DNA of 49,219 nucleotides from Dehalococcoidia bacterium UBA2979 (GCA_002348225.1 DEAP01000012.1:1-49219), one strand, 5' to 3'. Numbered from the stretch's first letter, positions 33,514 through 42,805 are shown. The notes: generated from the sequence alone by a model not told the origin. Numbers and translations are program-made.

Positions 33514-34362
33514 ATGGATAAAGAAGAGAATCGTAGCCTTGAGGTTCCAGAAGTCGCTATTTCAACAAATGGGGCAGAAGAACTGGAAGATCGCACAGAA
33601 ACAGTGGCGATTAATATTGATGCGTTAAGTCTCTGGTATACCGGTGTGCAGGCAATAGAGAATGTTTCTTTACAGATTCCGGAGAACCAAGTTACTGCAC
33701 TTATAGGTCCATCGGGCTGTGGGAAGAGTACGCTTCTTCGCTGCATAAACAGGATGAATGACTTAATTCCCGGAGTCACTCTGGATGGCCATATTAAAAT
33801 ACATGGTGAGAGTATCTACGAAAAGGATGTGGATCCTGTAGCAGTTAGACGTAACGTAGGAATGGTATTTCAGAAACCCAACCCGTTCCCAAAGAGTATT
33901 TACGAAAACGTGGCGTTTGGTGCTCGCATCAATGGCTATAAAGGGAATATGGACGAGTTGGTACGAGCCTCATTGGAGCAAGCTGCACTTTGGGATGAGG
34001 TGAGTGACAAACTTAGCGAGAGCGGACTCACATTGTCCGGTGGGCAGCAACAACGATTATGTATTGCGAGAGCGATTGCAGTAAAGCCTGAAGTAATTTT
34101 GATGGATGAACCGTGTTCCGCCCTTGATCCGATAGCCACTCAGAGAATTGAAGATTTAATAAGAGAATTAAGAAGCACCTACACAATCGTTATAGTCACT
34201 CACAATATGCAGCAAGCGGCGCGAGTATCAGATAAGACAGCTTTTATGCTTGCCGGCGAGGAACGCGTTGGGAGACTCGTAGAATTTAGTCCTACTCAAG
34301 AGCTCTTCACAAATCCTTCCGACAGTCGTACCGAGGATTACATTACAGGGAGATTTGGATAG
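33514..34362 (+). CDS. pstB: Phosphate ABC transporter ATP-binding protein PstB
   Basis: 282 aa from the ATG at 33514, chosen because GAAGGA lies five bases upstream; in-frame TTG 33466 and ATG 33487 give longer forms. All nucleotide-binding motifs are present: Walker A IGPSGCGKSTLLR, the Q-loop VFQKPNPFPKSIYENVAFG, signature LSGGQQQRLCIARA, Walker B VILMDEPCSALDP and the switch His in VIVTHNMQQAARV. It powers phosphate import. About 40 residues precede the fold. Last gene of the pst set. Confidence 0.96.
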   Translation: MDKEENRSLEVPEVAISTNGAEELEDRTETVAINIDALSLWYTGVQAIENVSLQIPENQVTALIGPSGCGKSTLLRCINRMNDLIPGVTLDGHIKIHGESIYEKDVDPVAVRRNVGMVFQKPNPFPKSIYENVAFGARINGYKGNMDELVRASLEQAALWDEVSDKLSESGLTLSGGQQQRLCIARAIAVKPEVILMDEPCSALDPIATQRIEDLIRELRSTYTIVIVTHNMQQAARVSDKTAFMLAGEERVGRLVEFSPTQELFTNPSDSRTEDYITGRFG

Positions 34363-34441
34363 TTTGGCGCATAGGCAAATTTTGGATATTAATCTATTTG
34401 GAAAAGGTGCGAGGCTGGCGATAGCAGCCGCTGCCGGATGT

Positions 34442-35767
34442 TCAAAGAATACCGAGGTGTCTGGCTTTTTTTGTTAAATCAGGTCTTTGATCAGGATGAG
34501 CAATTGATATCAATTCCCGAGCCCGTTGACGTTCAGATTTCCCTTGCAGGGAGGCAATACCGTATTCGCTTACAACGTAATCTGCCAAGTACCGAGGAAC
34601 ACCTACTCTTGCTCCCGGTGGCAGATCGGCAACAAATTTAGAGTTTTCCCCATCCATACTTTGCATGACATGCACGGATTTTCCACCTGGCGCGTAGAGA
34701 GAACCGGCCACGAATTCAAATTGTCCCCCAGGTCCAGTGATCTGTTCTCGTCCGACCGAGTCAAACACGATCTGTCCAGTGAGATCGATCATTGTTGCGG
34801 TGTTTATGGCTGTCATTTGTTTTTGTGACGAAATGACAGACGGATTATGTATGTAGTCAACTCCGTAGACTTCCCAATCGTTGATATGTTCAGCAACTAT
34901 TTGTAAATCTTCTGGTTGGGCCGGCAGTAGAGTGACACAGACTTTCCCAACGTCTCTGCTCTTGTTTGAGCCGTTAATCACTCCTGCTTCGTACAGCTGG
35001 GCAATGCCAGGACTCGTAAGTTCAGAATGATATCCGAGATCTTTTTTCGAGAAGAGGTGAGGGGTTACTGCGTTTGAGGCGACACCTACACCGATTTCTA
35101 AGGTGTCTCCGTCGTTGACGAGTGATGCAGCTAGCGCACCCGCCACATCTACTGCGTTGAAGTCGAGTGGTGGTTTTTCTCTTCTGGCAGGGGCTCTTGG
35201 TACTTCGCCGTCAGGAATTATTACGAAATAATCAATCGCATCGGCGTCGATAAAATTATCACCCGGTGTCCGGAGCATCTCTTCTTGTACCTCTGCGACT
35301 ACGATCCCACATTTTTGGAGATTGATTTTGTTGTCCCATAGCCCTATTCCAAAGCCACACGTGCCTGCAGCGTCCGGAGTTGTCATATGAAAGAAGCCGA
35401 TATCCGGTGTAGGGATATCTCGTGAATATCGGAAGTGATCGGTGTAAACAGTGCCGGGTGTGTAGTGGAGATGCTCGCGCTTCCAGACGTGCCGGGTGCC
35501 GGGTGTTAAGTAACCGGTTCTGTATTCGATATGTCTATCTTGTTCATTGTCGAGAGAGACATGATCCCAGTCTTCCATATCCCTCATTAAATCACCGTAG
35601 ACTACAACGTTTTGTAGGCTGTCACTTCGGCCATGCACAAATCTTGAGAGAAACCACGGGTCGGATGGCAAGGCCCCGAAATGAACAATCGAATTATCTT
35701 GTATGAGTGCTGCAGCATCCTCCGGCGAAATAATTTTCCCCTGATATCGTTCTTTCCAGTTCGTCAT
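34442..35767 (-). CDS. Acetyl-CoA hydrolase / CoA-transferase family protein
   Basis: 441 aa from the ATG at 35767 (MTNWKERYQGK); a GTG at 35788 is also possible. This is the class I CoA-transferase family of acetyl-CoA hydrolases, succinyl-CoA:acetate transferases and 4-hydroxybutyrate CoA-transferases. Family blocks: the Glu in YHSELTSPG (likely the glutamyl-CoA residue), INTATMIDLTGQIVFDS, FVAGSLYAPGGKSVHVMQS and the C-terminal VSEYGIASLQGKSERQRARE. It is convergent with pstB, 79 bp apart, and diverges from proS. Substrate not determinable from context. Confidence 0.85.
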   Translation of the reverse strand: MTNWKERYQGKIISPEDAAALIQDNSIVHFGALPSDPWFLSRFVHGRSDSLQNVVVYGDLMRDMEDWDHVSLDNEQDRHIEYRTGYLTPGTRHVWKREHLHYTPGTVYTDHFRYSRDIPTPDIGFFHMTTPDAAGTCGFGIGLWDNKINLQKCGIVVAEVQEEMLRTPGDNFIDADAIDYFVIIPDGEVPRAPARREKPPLDFNAVDVAGALAASLVNDGDTLEIGVGVASNAVTPHLFSKKDLGYHSELTSPGIAQLYEAGVINGSNKSRDVGKVCVTLLPAQPEDLQIVAEHINDWEVYGVDYIHNPSVISSQKQMTAINTATMIDLTGQIVFDSVGREQITGPGGQFEFVAGSLYAPGGKSVHVMQSMDGENSKFVADLPPGARVGVPRYLADYVVSEYGIASLQGKSERQRARELISIAHPDQRPDLTKKARHLGIL

Positions 35768-35882
35768 GTTGATGCCAATCGTCCGCACGTTGGCATTAGA
35801 ATACTAGATGGAGAGGCGCCGAGGATTGCTTTTTCGAGTTCTTTTCCGCGAGTAACCTACCGTTAAATTACTGGACCAAACT

Positions 35883-37616
35883 ATGCAGATGTCTAATTTG
35901 TTAGGAAAAACTCTCCGAGAGCCTCCAAGTGAGGCGGACTCAGGATCTTTGGCCCTACTGCTCCGGGCGGGATATATCTCTCAGTTGATGGCTGGCGCCT
36001 ATACGTTTATGCCGTTGGGTAACCGGGTGCGGCTCAATATTGAAAATGTTGTACGGAAGCACATGAATTTGTCAGGTGCGCAGGAAATACTGATGCCTGC
36101 GCTCCAGCCGATAGAGATCTGGGAGCAATCGGGTCGAGCAGCCAAGATGAAGGATGTGCTATTCCGATTATCAGATCGTAGGGGGCGCTCGCTCGCCCTC
36201 GGGCCGACCCATGAAGAGGTGGTTACTCAACTCGCCGGTAAATTTATTTCTTCACACCGGGATCTTCCCCTTACGACATATCAAATTCAGACAAAATTTC
36301 GGGATGAAGCTAGGCCAAGAGGTGGATTAGTCCGAGTGCGTGAGTTCACTATGAAAGACGCTTATTCATTTGACCTGGATGAGGATGGGCTGAGTGATTC
36401 CTACGACAAGATGTTTCAGGCATACAAGAACATTTTCTCTGAGTGTGGGGTGCCTGTGGTTCCAGTTGACGCCGATTCAGGTGCGATAGGCGGAAAAGGA
36501 TCCCAGGAGTTTATTTTCATAACCGAGATGGGCGAAGACACTGTGGTGCAGTGTTCGGGATGTGAATATGCCGCCAACTTAGAGAAGGCAACCTTCCTTC
36601 AGGAGAGTTCTGCAGAAGCTCAAAAGTCCTTGGAGGAGGTCGAGACACCGAATGTCGCGACCATCGAGGATCTCAGTGAGTTTCTCTCCATTGCAAATTC
36701 GAGCACTGCGAAAGCCGTTTTGTTCATGGCCACTAAATTTGAGTCAGATGAAGAGTTTCCAGTATTAGCAGTGATACGTGGAGATTTTGAAGTAAATGAT
36801 GTGAAGCTCTCTAATGCGCTAGGGGGCGCTGAAGTACGACCGATGGAGGCCTCGGAGGCCGCAAATGTTGGATTGGTGCCTGGATATATTTCGCCAGTCA
36901 ATCTTGCAAGTGAGGTGACAGTAGTTGCCGATAGGTCGGTGATTTCTGCACCTAATTTGGCTGGAGGTGCGAATCGTGAAGGTTGGCATTACCTCAACAC
37001 CAATTATGGTCGAGATTGGGAAGCCGATATTGTGACTGACCTGGCTGAAGCTCAGGAAGGGCTTACATGTGAGCAGTGCGACGGAGGCATATTGAGCCTC
37101 GCACGTGGGATCGAGATGGGTCACGTGTTCAGGCTTGGACAGATCTATGCGGAAGCCTTTGGAGTTTCGATACAGGATTCTGATGGGGCCGCGGTAACAC
37201 CGACTATGGGTTGTTATGGGATTGGAATCGGGCGGATATTTGCAGCAGCTGCAGAGGTATTTCATGATGACAATGGTTTGAATTGGCCAATAGCTATAGC
37301 TCCCTATCAGGTTCACTTGGTTGCCATCGGTATTGATAAAGATGACGCCGTTCGGGACGAGGCCTATGGGCTATATGCAGAACTCATTGAGAGTGGCATT
37401 GACGTCCTGTTTGATGATCGTGCACTCCGGCCCGGAGTAATGTTTAACGACGCGGATCTGATGGGTATGCCGATTAGAGTTACGGTGTCGCCGCGTAACC
37501 ATGAGAATGAGATAATCGAAATTACTGGCAGGGCAGATGGCGAATCGCTGACAGCTCCTCGTGCAGAGGGAGTAGACAGCATTAAGGCCGAAATTCACAA
37601 ACTACGGCAGGGTTGA
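35883..37616 (+). CDS. proS: Prolyl-tRNA synthetase (bacterial type)
   Basis: 577 aa, normal length for the bacterial form with an editing insertion. Class II motifs: LLLRAGYISQLMAGAYTFMP, motif 2 FRDEARPRGGLVRVREFTMKD and motif 3 GCYGIGIGRIFAAAAEV. The INS editing domain (about 230-390) includes STAKAVLFMA and REGWHYLNTNYGRDW. The C-terminal anticodon-binding domain has PYQVHLVAIGIDKDD and DRALRPGVMFNDADLMG. The ATG used is 35883; a second ATG two codons later is equally possible. It is the first gene before the nusA group. Confidence 0.96.
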   Translation: MQMSNLLGKTLREPPSEADSGSLALLLRAGYISQLMAGAYTFMPLGNRVRLNIENVVRKHMNLSGAQEILMPALQPIEIWEQSGRAAKMKDVLFRLSDRRGRSLALGPTHEEVVTQLAGKFISSHRDLPLTTYQIQTKFRDEARPRGGLVRVREFTMKDAYSFDLDEDGLSDSYDKMFQAYKNIFSECGVPVVPVDADSGAIGGKGSQEFIFITEMGEDTVVQCSGCEYAANLEKATFLQESSAEAQKSLEEVETPNVATIEDLSEFLSIANSSTAKAVLFMATKFESDEEFPVLAVIRGDFEVNDVKLSNALGGAEVRPMEASEAANVGLVPGYISPVNLASEVTVVADRSVISAPNLAGGANREGWHYLNTNYGRDWEADIVTDLAEAQEGLTCEQCDGGILSLARGIEMGHVFRLGQIYAEAFGVSIQDSDGAAVTPTMGCYGIGIGRIFAAAAEVFHDDNGLNWPIAIAPYQVHLVAIGIDKDDAVRDEAYGLYAELIESGIDVLFDDRALRPGVMFNDADLMGMPIRVTVSPRNHENEIIEITGRADGESLTAPRAEGVDSIKAEIHKLRQG

Positions 37617-37658
37617 ACTAATAATATTTTGCGTCCCACTAATCTGGGGTATCGGTGG

Positions 37659-37664
37659 TAGAAT
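37659..37664 (+). promoter_or_regulatory. Extended -10 promoter candidate for nusA
   Basis: TAGAAT is preceded by TGG, forming an extended -10 (TGGTAGAAT), in the 132 bp proS-nusA gap. No -35 is recognisable. It would give a leader of roughly 75-80 bases that contains the hairpin at 37707-37727. Confidence 0.35.
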
Positions 37665-37706
37665 TATTAGACCAAATAGAGCTAGTGACTCGGTTAACAA
37701 TCGCGT

Positions 37707-37739
37707 GCGCGGCCTTCAGGCTGGCGCTCTTTTTATTTT
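37707..37739 (+). terminator. Hairpin with T-rich tract in nusA leader (possible attenuator)
   Basis: GCGCGGCC (37707-37714), loop TTCA, then GGCTGGCGC (37719-37727) pair with one bulged G, and are followed by TCTTTTTATTTT. The nusA ribosome site GGGGG starts right after the T tract, nine bases before the ATG. It has the form of an intrinsic terminator and could stop proS readthrough or attenuate nusA. NusA acts on such hairpins, so autoregulation is a reasonable inference. Confidence 0.5.
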
Positions 37740-37748
37740 GGGGGACGA

Positions 37749-39332
37749 ATGAGTACGAACGAATTAGTTACGGCAATTAAGCAGGTCTCTGATCAGAAAG
37801 GCCTGAATACGTCTATTGTGCTGACGAAGGTAGAATCGGCGGTCGCTTCTGCCTTGCGCAAGGATGACCTTCAGTATGCTGAAATAAAAGTCCGGATCGA
37901 CGAAGCAACGTCCTATATCACGGCTGAGCGACTGTACACAGTTATGCCTTATGAAGAGATTGAGGATGACGAAATTGAAGTGTCAGCTGATCGAGCTGCA
38001 ACGATGGGTTTCTCGAACGCCAAGACTGGCGATGTCATTAATGAGCCAATTGAGCAGCAGCGAGTTGACGAAGCCGGCCGAGTAGCTGCTCAGACCGCGA
38101 AGCAGGTTGTGTCCCAGGGACTTCGGGAGGCAGAAAGAGAAGCAGTTTTTGAGGAGTTTGTCGGAAAAGAAGGGGAGCTCACATCAGGTGTGGTCCTCAG
38201 GGTCGAAAGTGGCCGCCGGCAGGTTGTCATTGATCTTGGACGCGCTGAGGCAGTGTTGCCATGGGCTGAACAGATACGGCCAGAGCACTATCGTCAGGGT
38301 CAGCGAATTCGTGTATTTATCAAAGAAGTGTACAGGGCGGCTAAAGGCCCCCAGATTGTTGTGTCTCGATCGCATCCGGACGTGCTCAAGCGGTTGTTTG
38401 AGTTGGAAATCCCTGAAATTAGCAGAGGGACTGTCGAAATAATGGCTATAGCCCGTGATGCTGGTTTTCGGTCAAAGGTTGCGGTCATTTCACGTCAACA
38501 TGGAGTTGATCCTATCGGAGCCTGTGTTGGCCCTCGAGGGGGCAGAATACAGAATATTGTTACAGAACTTGGTGGGGAACGCATCGACATACTTCGTTGG
38601 GATCCGAATGAAATCGCCTACGCAGCCAATGCTATTTCGCCGGCCCAGGTGATTTCAATTGGCTTGAACTCTCCAGAAAATACGATAGAAATTGGAATAC
38701 CTGATAGGCAAATGGCATTAGCTATAGGTAAAGAGGGGCAAAATGCCAGACTCGCGGCTAAATTGATTGGTCGGAGAGTCTCCCTCAATGCTGAAAGTAC
38801 GTTGCTAGAATCTGGCGTGGATTTGATACCGCCGCCGGAACCAAACATGGAAGCCGTTATGCTCAGTCGAACGCCTGCGACCAGAGCTACAGATTCCTCT
38901 GATTCATCGGCCAGTACCGGCCTCCTCGATCAAGGCAGTTCTGAGGCTGTTCAGGATGCTGATGACAAAGACTCCGCAGCTTCGAAGCAATTGACGCCTG
39001 AGATGGAAATTCTTGCCGCGTTCGCTCCTGAGAGTGATGCCGATGATGCAGTACTAACTGCGGACGTTGATGAAACGGAGATTGCGGAGATCACACCAGA
39101 GATTGAGGAGAAACCCTCAGCCTCTGGCATTCGATTTGGTGATCAGATAGAAGAATTACGTCGGGAGGAAGAAGAAATACGTCCAGGTAAAAAGGGCCAG
39201 AATAAGCGGAAGCGTGGCCAGGATAGAGGACCTGCAAGGCAGTCCCAGGGACGCCGATTTGATTATGATGAAGATGAGATCGAGGCTGCTCTCTCCGGAG
39301 ATGACTACTTCGATGAAGAATTTGATATTTAG
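37749..39332 (+). CDS. nusA: Transcription termination/antitermination factor NusA
   Basis: 527 aa. The N-terminal RNA polymerase-binding domain (1-125), S1 domain (GELTSGVVLRVESGRRQVVI, about 137-205) and two KH domains (GACVGPRGGRIQNIVTELGG and ALAIGKEGQNARLAAKLIG) are in the normal order. The last 170 residues are an acidic, low-complexity extension with a basic patch (KKGQNKRKRGQDRG) and an acidic end (DDYFDEEFDI), replacing the helix-hairpin repeats of proteobacterial NusA. It modulates pausing, termination and antitermination. infB starts 18 bases later; rimP and ylxR, which usually flank nusA, are absent. Confidence 0.95.
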   Translation: MSTNELVTAIKQVSDQKGLNTSIVLTKVESAVASALRKDDLQYAEIKVRIDEATSYITAERLYTVMPYEEIEDDEIEVSADRAATMGFSNAKTGDVINEPIEQQRVDEAGRVAAQTAKQVVSQGLREAEREAVFEEFVGKEGELTSGVVLRVESGRRQVVIDLGRAEAVLPWAEQIRPEHYRQGQRIRVFIKEVYRAAKGPQIVVSRSHPDVLKRLFELEIPEISRGTVEIMAIARDAGFRSKVAVISRQHGVDPIGACVGPRGGRIQNIVTELGGERIDILRWDPNEIAYAANAISPAQVISIGLNSPENTIEIGIPDRQMALAIGKEGQNARLAAKLIGRRVSLNAESTLLESGVDLIPPPEPNMEAVMLSRTPATRATDSSDSSASTGLLDQGSSEAVQDADDKDSAASKQLTPEMEILAAFAPESDADDAVLTADVDETEIAEITPEIEEKPSASGIRFGDQIEELRREEEEIRPGKKGQNKRKRGQDRGPARQSQGRRFDYDEDEIEAALSGDDYFDEEFDI

Positions 39333-39350
39333 CTTTGGTGAGAAACTGAA

Positions 39351-41120
39351 ATGACCGTTGATCAAGAAAAAATAACTCTTCCATCCGCAATTGTGGTCAG
39401 GGATCTGGCAGAGATCCTTGATACCACCCCTGTAGAGGTGGTCAAGGCACTAATGCAGAATGGAGTTATGGCGACCGTAGTTCAGGTGATTGATTTTGAC
39501 ACAGCCGCTATTATCGCTGCCGATTTTGGATTTGATGTTGATGCTGAAGGGGATGCACTAGACGACGCCCCGGAAACCGAAGAATCTACGTCGGTACGAT
39601 TGATTGATGATGGAGAAGGTGCCGTCGTTCGGCCACCGGTTGTCACAGTTCTGGGTCATGTTGATCACGGAAAGACCACCCTTTTGGATAGGATCAGGTC
39701 AGCGAATGTCCAAGAAGGTGAAGCCGGTGGCATAACTCAACATATCGGTGCATACCAAGTCAAAGTTGGCGATGGGCGAGTAATTACTTTTCTCGACACG
39801 CCGGGCCATGAGGCATTTACCCAGATGCGGGCTCGAGGAGCCAATATAACGGATGTCGGTATTGTTGTTGTGGCTGCTGATGATGGGCTGATGTTGCAGT
39901 CTCGAGAAGCAATATCGCACGTTAAGGCTGCTCAAGTTCCATTGATCATAGCAATTAATAAAGTTGATTTACCTGATGCGGATTCCGCCAGACTAAAGGG
40001 CCAGCTCACCGAGGAGGGACTCTTACCGGAGGAATTGGGTGGTGACCAGATTGTTGTAGAAATTTCTGCACTTGAAGGCATGGGGATTGACGAGTTGCTG
40101 GAGAACGTGCTCGTAGTAGCAGACCTTGAAGATCTCAAGGCCGATCCCAATAAGCAATCTCAAGGGATCGTATTGGAAGCCAAAAATGATCGACTCAGGG
40201 GAGTTACGGCCACGCTACTTATTCAAACAGGGACGTTACGGGCTGGAGATGTACTTATTGCGGGTACAGCATTCGGTCGTGTGAAAGCAATGTTCGATTC
40301 TGATGGAATGCCGATCGAGTCGGCTGGGCCCTCTACTCCAGTTGAAATTTTGGGGCTATCTGCTATCCCATCAGCTGGCGAATCATTTGAAACGAGTGCT
40401 GATCTGAGATTGGCTCGCCAAGAAGTTGACACTCGCGAGCGGGAGACTTCTGGTACTGGTCAGAGTCAGGCGGTAACGCTAGATTCGTTGTTTGGTGAAA
40501 TTCATAAAGGTAATGTTACGGACTTTAATTTAGTTGTGAAAGCTGACGTGCAAGGCTCAATAGATCCATTGGTCCAGGTACTGGAGGCACAATCGCTTGA
40601 GGAAGTTAATGTCAGGGTTATTCATGCGGCAGTCGGGTCCGTCACTGAGTCGGATGTGCAACTCGCCACAGCGTCCCACGGCGTGGTCATAGCATTTAAC
40701 GTTATGCCTGAGCCAGGCGCTCGTAAATTGTCGGCTGAATCAGGAGTGGAAGTCAGGGAATATAACGTTATATACGATATCGTCGAAGACATCGAGAAGG
40801 CTGTAAATGGTCTTTTGGACCCAATATTCGAGGACCGAGAGGATGGGGTGTCGGAAGTGAGAGCCATTTTCCGCAAAGGCAGAAGAAATGCAATTGCAGG
40901 CTGCTATGTGCGAGACGGAGCGATGGTGAGGAATTCACTGTGCAGAGTCATGCGCAACGGGGAAACAGTCCATGAATCGATCATCGGTAGCCTGAAGCGT
41001 GTTGATGATGACGCTCGAGAGGTCGTAGCTGGTTTGGAGTGCGGAATTATGGTCGACGGGTATGACTCGTTTGAAGAAGGTGACGAGATTGTAGCTTTTC
41101 ATAAGGAGCAGGTGCGCTGA
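39351..41120 (+). CDS. infB: Translation initiation factor IF-2
   Basis: 589 aa, a short form with only about 95 residues before the GTPase domain. A winged-helix-like IF2_N motif starts the protein (LPSAIVVRDLAEILDTTPVE). G motifs: G1 VLGHVDHGKTTLLD, G2 GGITQHIGAYQV, G3 FLDTPGHEAFTQMR, G4 AINKVDLPDAD and G5 EISALEG. Domains II, III and IV follow, with KADVQGSIDPLVQVL in domain III and a C-terminal fMet-tRNA-binding barrel. It places initiator tRNA on the 30S subunit. The rbfA start overlaps its stop. Confidence 0.96.
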   Translation: MTVDQEKITLPSAIVVRDLAEILDTTPVEVVKALMQNGVMATVVQVIDFDTAAIIAADFGFDVDAEGDALDDAPETEESTSVRLIDDGEGAVVRPPVVTVLGHVDHGKTTLLDRIRSANVQEGEAGGITQHIGAYQVKVGDGRVITFLDTPGHEAFTQMRARGANITDVGIVVVAADDGLMLQSREAISHVKAAQVPLIIAINKVDLPDADSARLKGQLTEEGLLPEELGGDQIVVEISALEGMGIDELLENVLVVADLEDLKADPNKQSQGIVLEAKNDRLRGVTATLLIQTGTLRAGDVLIAGTAFGRVKAMFDSDGMPIESAGPSTPVEILGLSAIPSAGESFETSADLRLARQEVDTRERETSGTGQSQAVTLDSLFGEIHKGNVTDFNLVVKADVQGSIDPLVQVLEAQSLEEVNVRVIHAAVGSVTESDVQLATASHGVVIAFNVMPEPGARKLSAESGVEVREYNVIYDIVEDIEKAVNGLLDPIFEDREDGVSEVRAIFRKGRRNAIAGCYVRDGAMVRNSLCRVMRNGETVHESIIGSLKRVDDDAREVVAGLECGIMVDGYDSFEEGDEIVAFHKEQVR

Positions 41121-41455
41121 CACGGCGAATAGAAAGCATCGAAGATAATATTCAGCGAACTCTCGCCGAAATTTTGCCCAGGAGAGTGAAGGATCCTCGG
41201 GTTAAAGATGCCCTGTATACAATTACTGATGTTGACGTGGCGAAGGACCTTTCCTCAGCTAAGATTTTTGTCACTGTACAGGGCGGAAAGGAAGCCGAAG
41301 AATCAGTTATGCTTGGGCTCCAGCAGGCCTCCGGATACTTGAGGCGAGAACTGGGGAAAGAGCTCCGCCTGAGGAGAATTCCAAGACTTGAATTCATCGA
41401 AGACACTTCGTTCGACGAGGCAGATAGACTAACGAAACTGCTTCGAGAACTATAG
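41117..41455 (+). CDS. rbfA: Ribosome-binding factor A with probable CTG start
   Basis: 112 aa if translation starts at CTG 41117, which overlaps the infB TGA (CTGA) with AAGGAG eight bases upstream. The first standard start codon in this frame is the TTG at 41174, but that would delete the conserved RbfA N-terminus RRIESIEDNIQRTLAEIL, which is encoded in frame just before it. The rest has RRVKDPRVKDALYTITDVDV, LSSAKIFVTVQGG and LRRIPRLEFIEDTS, the standard RbfA core (KH-like). RbfA assists 16S rRNA 5'-end maturation and cold adaptation of the 30S subunit. truB follows six bases after the stop. Confidence 0.85.
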   Translation: MTRRIESIEDNIQRTLAEILPRRVKDPRVKDALYTITDVDVAKDLSSAKIFVTVQGGKEAEESVMLGLQQASGYLRRELGKELRLRRIPRLEFIEDTSFDEADRLTKLLREL

Positions 41456-41461
41456 TGAACT

Positions 41462-42427
41462 ATGAATGGATTTTTCAACCTAGATAAGCCGGTCGGTATT
41501 TCTTCAGGGGAGGCAGTCCGTAGAGTCAAAAAAGAACTAGGTAAAGTCAAAGTCGGGCATGCGGGCACTCTTGACCCAAGCGCTTCCGGAGTACTCCCCA
41601 TACTGGTGGGCAAAGCTACTCGTTTATCTGACGAGTTCCTCGGATACCGAAAAAAATATTTGGCTCAGGTGACTTTTGGTGTGACAACTGATTCATACGA
41701 CGCAGAGGGCAACGTTCTTCAAAAAACATCTGTGGGTGATTTGCCTGAATTATCAGTGGGAGAAATAGCTGGAAGCGTGCGGTCTCTCCTTGAATCACAA
41801 ACAGTATCTACGTCACCTACAGCTCAACCAGGAACTATTATTTTTCAAACCCCTCCACCATATAGTGCGATCAAAACCAATGGGGTTCGAGCATACAAGC
41901 TTGCCCGGGAAAATAAATCCGTGGACCTTTCACCGCGTCCAGTGACCATATATGACTGGAATATTTCAGAAGTATCGGAAGGGCCCGATGAGTATCCGGA
42001 ATGCGACTTAGAGGTAGAGTGCGGACGGGGTTTCTATATTCGTTCATTAGCACATGACTTGGGTCAACATTTAGGTATAGGAGCTCATTTGTCGGCGCTT
42101 CGGCGGACTATGGTGGGCAATTTTGCAATCACCGACGCTATCACTCTTGACGATTTAGTTGTTCGACTGAGATCTGGTTTGATCGATGAGGTTTTACTAC
42201 AGATTGATAGGGTGTTCGAGGATCTTCCGGCAGCTATTCTGACGAGCGAGCAGGTTAAGGATATTGGTTATGGAAATTCAGTTATTCTTTGCCCGACTCG
42301 AGCCTATGCAAAGAGGAATACGTCCACAGAAAGTCTCCGTGGTTACGGGCCGAATGGCGAGCTAATAGCTCTAATGGAGCGTGATTTAGCACTTGGATCG
42401 TGGAGATCAGTCAAAAACTTTGCCTAA
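41462..42427 (+). CDS. truB: tRNA pseudouridine-55 synthase
   Basis: 321 aa. Starts GFFNLDKPVGISSGEAVRRV; the catalytic Asp is in VGHAGTLDPSASGVLPILVG, followed by KKYLAQVTFGVTTDSYDAEG, TPPPYSAIKTNGVRAYKLAR and VECGRGFYIRSLAHDLG. It makes pseudouridine 55 in the T loop of tRNAs. A 20-residue insertion (STSPTAQPGTIIF) lies before the PPYSAIK motif. Last gene of the nusA-infB-rbfA-truB set, six bases after rbfA. Confidence 0.95.
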   Translation: MNGFFNLDKPVGISSGEAVRRVKKELGKVKVGHAGTLDPSASGVLPILVGKATRLSDEFLGYRKKYLAQVTFGVTTDSYDAEGNVLQKTSVGDLPELSVGEIAGSVRSLLESQTVSTSPTAQPGTIIFQTPPPYSAIKTNGVRAYKLARENKSVDLSPRPVTIYDWNISEVSEGPDEYPECDLEVECGRGFYIRSLAHDLGQHLGIGAHLSALRRTMVGNFAITDAITLDDLVVRLRSGLIDEVLLQIDRVFEDLPAAILTSEQVKDIGYGNSVILCPTRAYAKRNTSTESLRGYGPNGELIALMERDLALGSWRSVKNFA

Positions 42428-42473
42428 ATTAGCCTACTCCTGCATGAGATTTTACGGGAGAGGGGTAGACATC

Positions 42474-42503
42474 TTGCATTCTAGGCCTTAAAACTGTTAT
42501 AAC
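42474..42503 (+). promoter_or_regulatory. Promoter of the HU gene
   Basis: TTGCAT (42474-42479) and TATAAC (42498-42503) are separated by 18 bases, the best sigma-70-type match in the window. It sits 33 bases before the HU ATG, and AAGGAG (42523-42528) provides the ribosome site. Confidence 0.6.
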
Positions 42504-42535
42504 GCTTTAGCATTTGAACAGATAAGGAGTGGCAA

Positions 42536-42805
42536 ATGAATAAGGGTGAATTAATTAGTGATGCCGCAAAGAGAGCCGGCCTACCAGCTTCTACAGTTGA
42601 GGCCGCAGTGAATGGTTTGCTGGAAAGTATAGGTGAAGCCGTTAAGCGCGGTGATAAGGCGACCCTGACCGGTTGGATCTCGTTTGAGAAAGTCCAGCGG
42701 AGTGCCAGGACTGCCCGGAACCCACAAACCGGCGATGTGGTGAACGTGCCGGCACGCGCGGCTGTTAAAGTGAAGGCCGGGGCCAAACTAAAGAATATGG
42801 TCTAA
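42536..42805 (+). CDS. hup: HU-family nucleoid DNA-binding protein
   Basis: 89 aa, standard HU length. MNKGELISDAAKRAGLPAST begins the protein; the DNA-binding arm is RTARNPQTGDVVNVPARAAV, with the arm Pro in the usual place, and the end is VKAGAKLKNMV. HU bends and compacts DNA without strict sequence preference. It has its own good promoter and ribosome site. Its stop overlaps the LysR gene end by four bases on the opposite strand. Confidence 0.95.
   Translation: MNKGELISDAAKRAGLPASTVEAAVNGLLESIGEAVKRGDKATLTGWISFEKVQRSARTARNPQTGDVVNVPARAAVKVKAGAKLKNMV

Noticed and set aside
34414..34430. GGCTG/CAGCC hairpin between pstB and the CoA-transferase gene as a terminator
   Set aside because: Five base pairs without a T tract on either strand; not distinguishable from chance.
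36819..37316. 165-codon open frame on the minus strand inside proS
   Set aside because: It lies entirely antisense to a well-conserved gene and shows no family resemblance or ribosome site; a shadow frame.
31379..42460. Shared 13-mer AGATTTTACGGGA upstream of pstC and downstream of truB
   Set aside because: A match of this length between two places is expected by chance several times in a 49 kb window.
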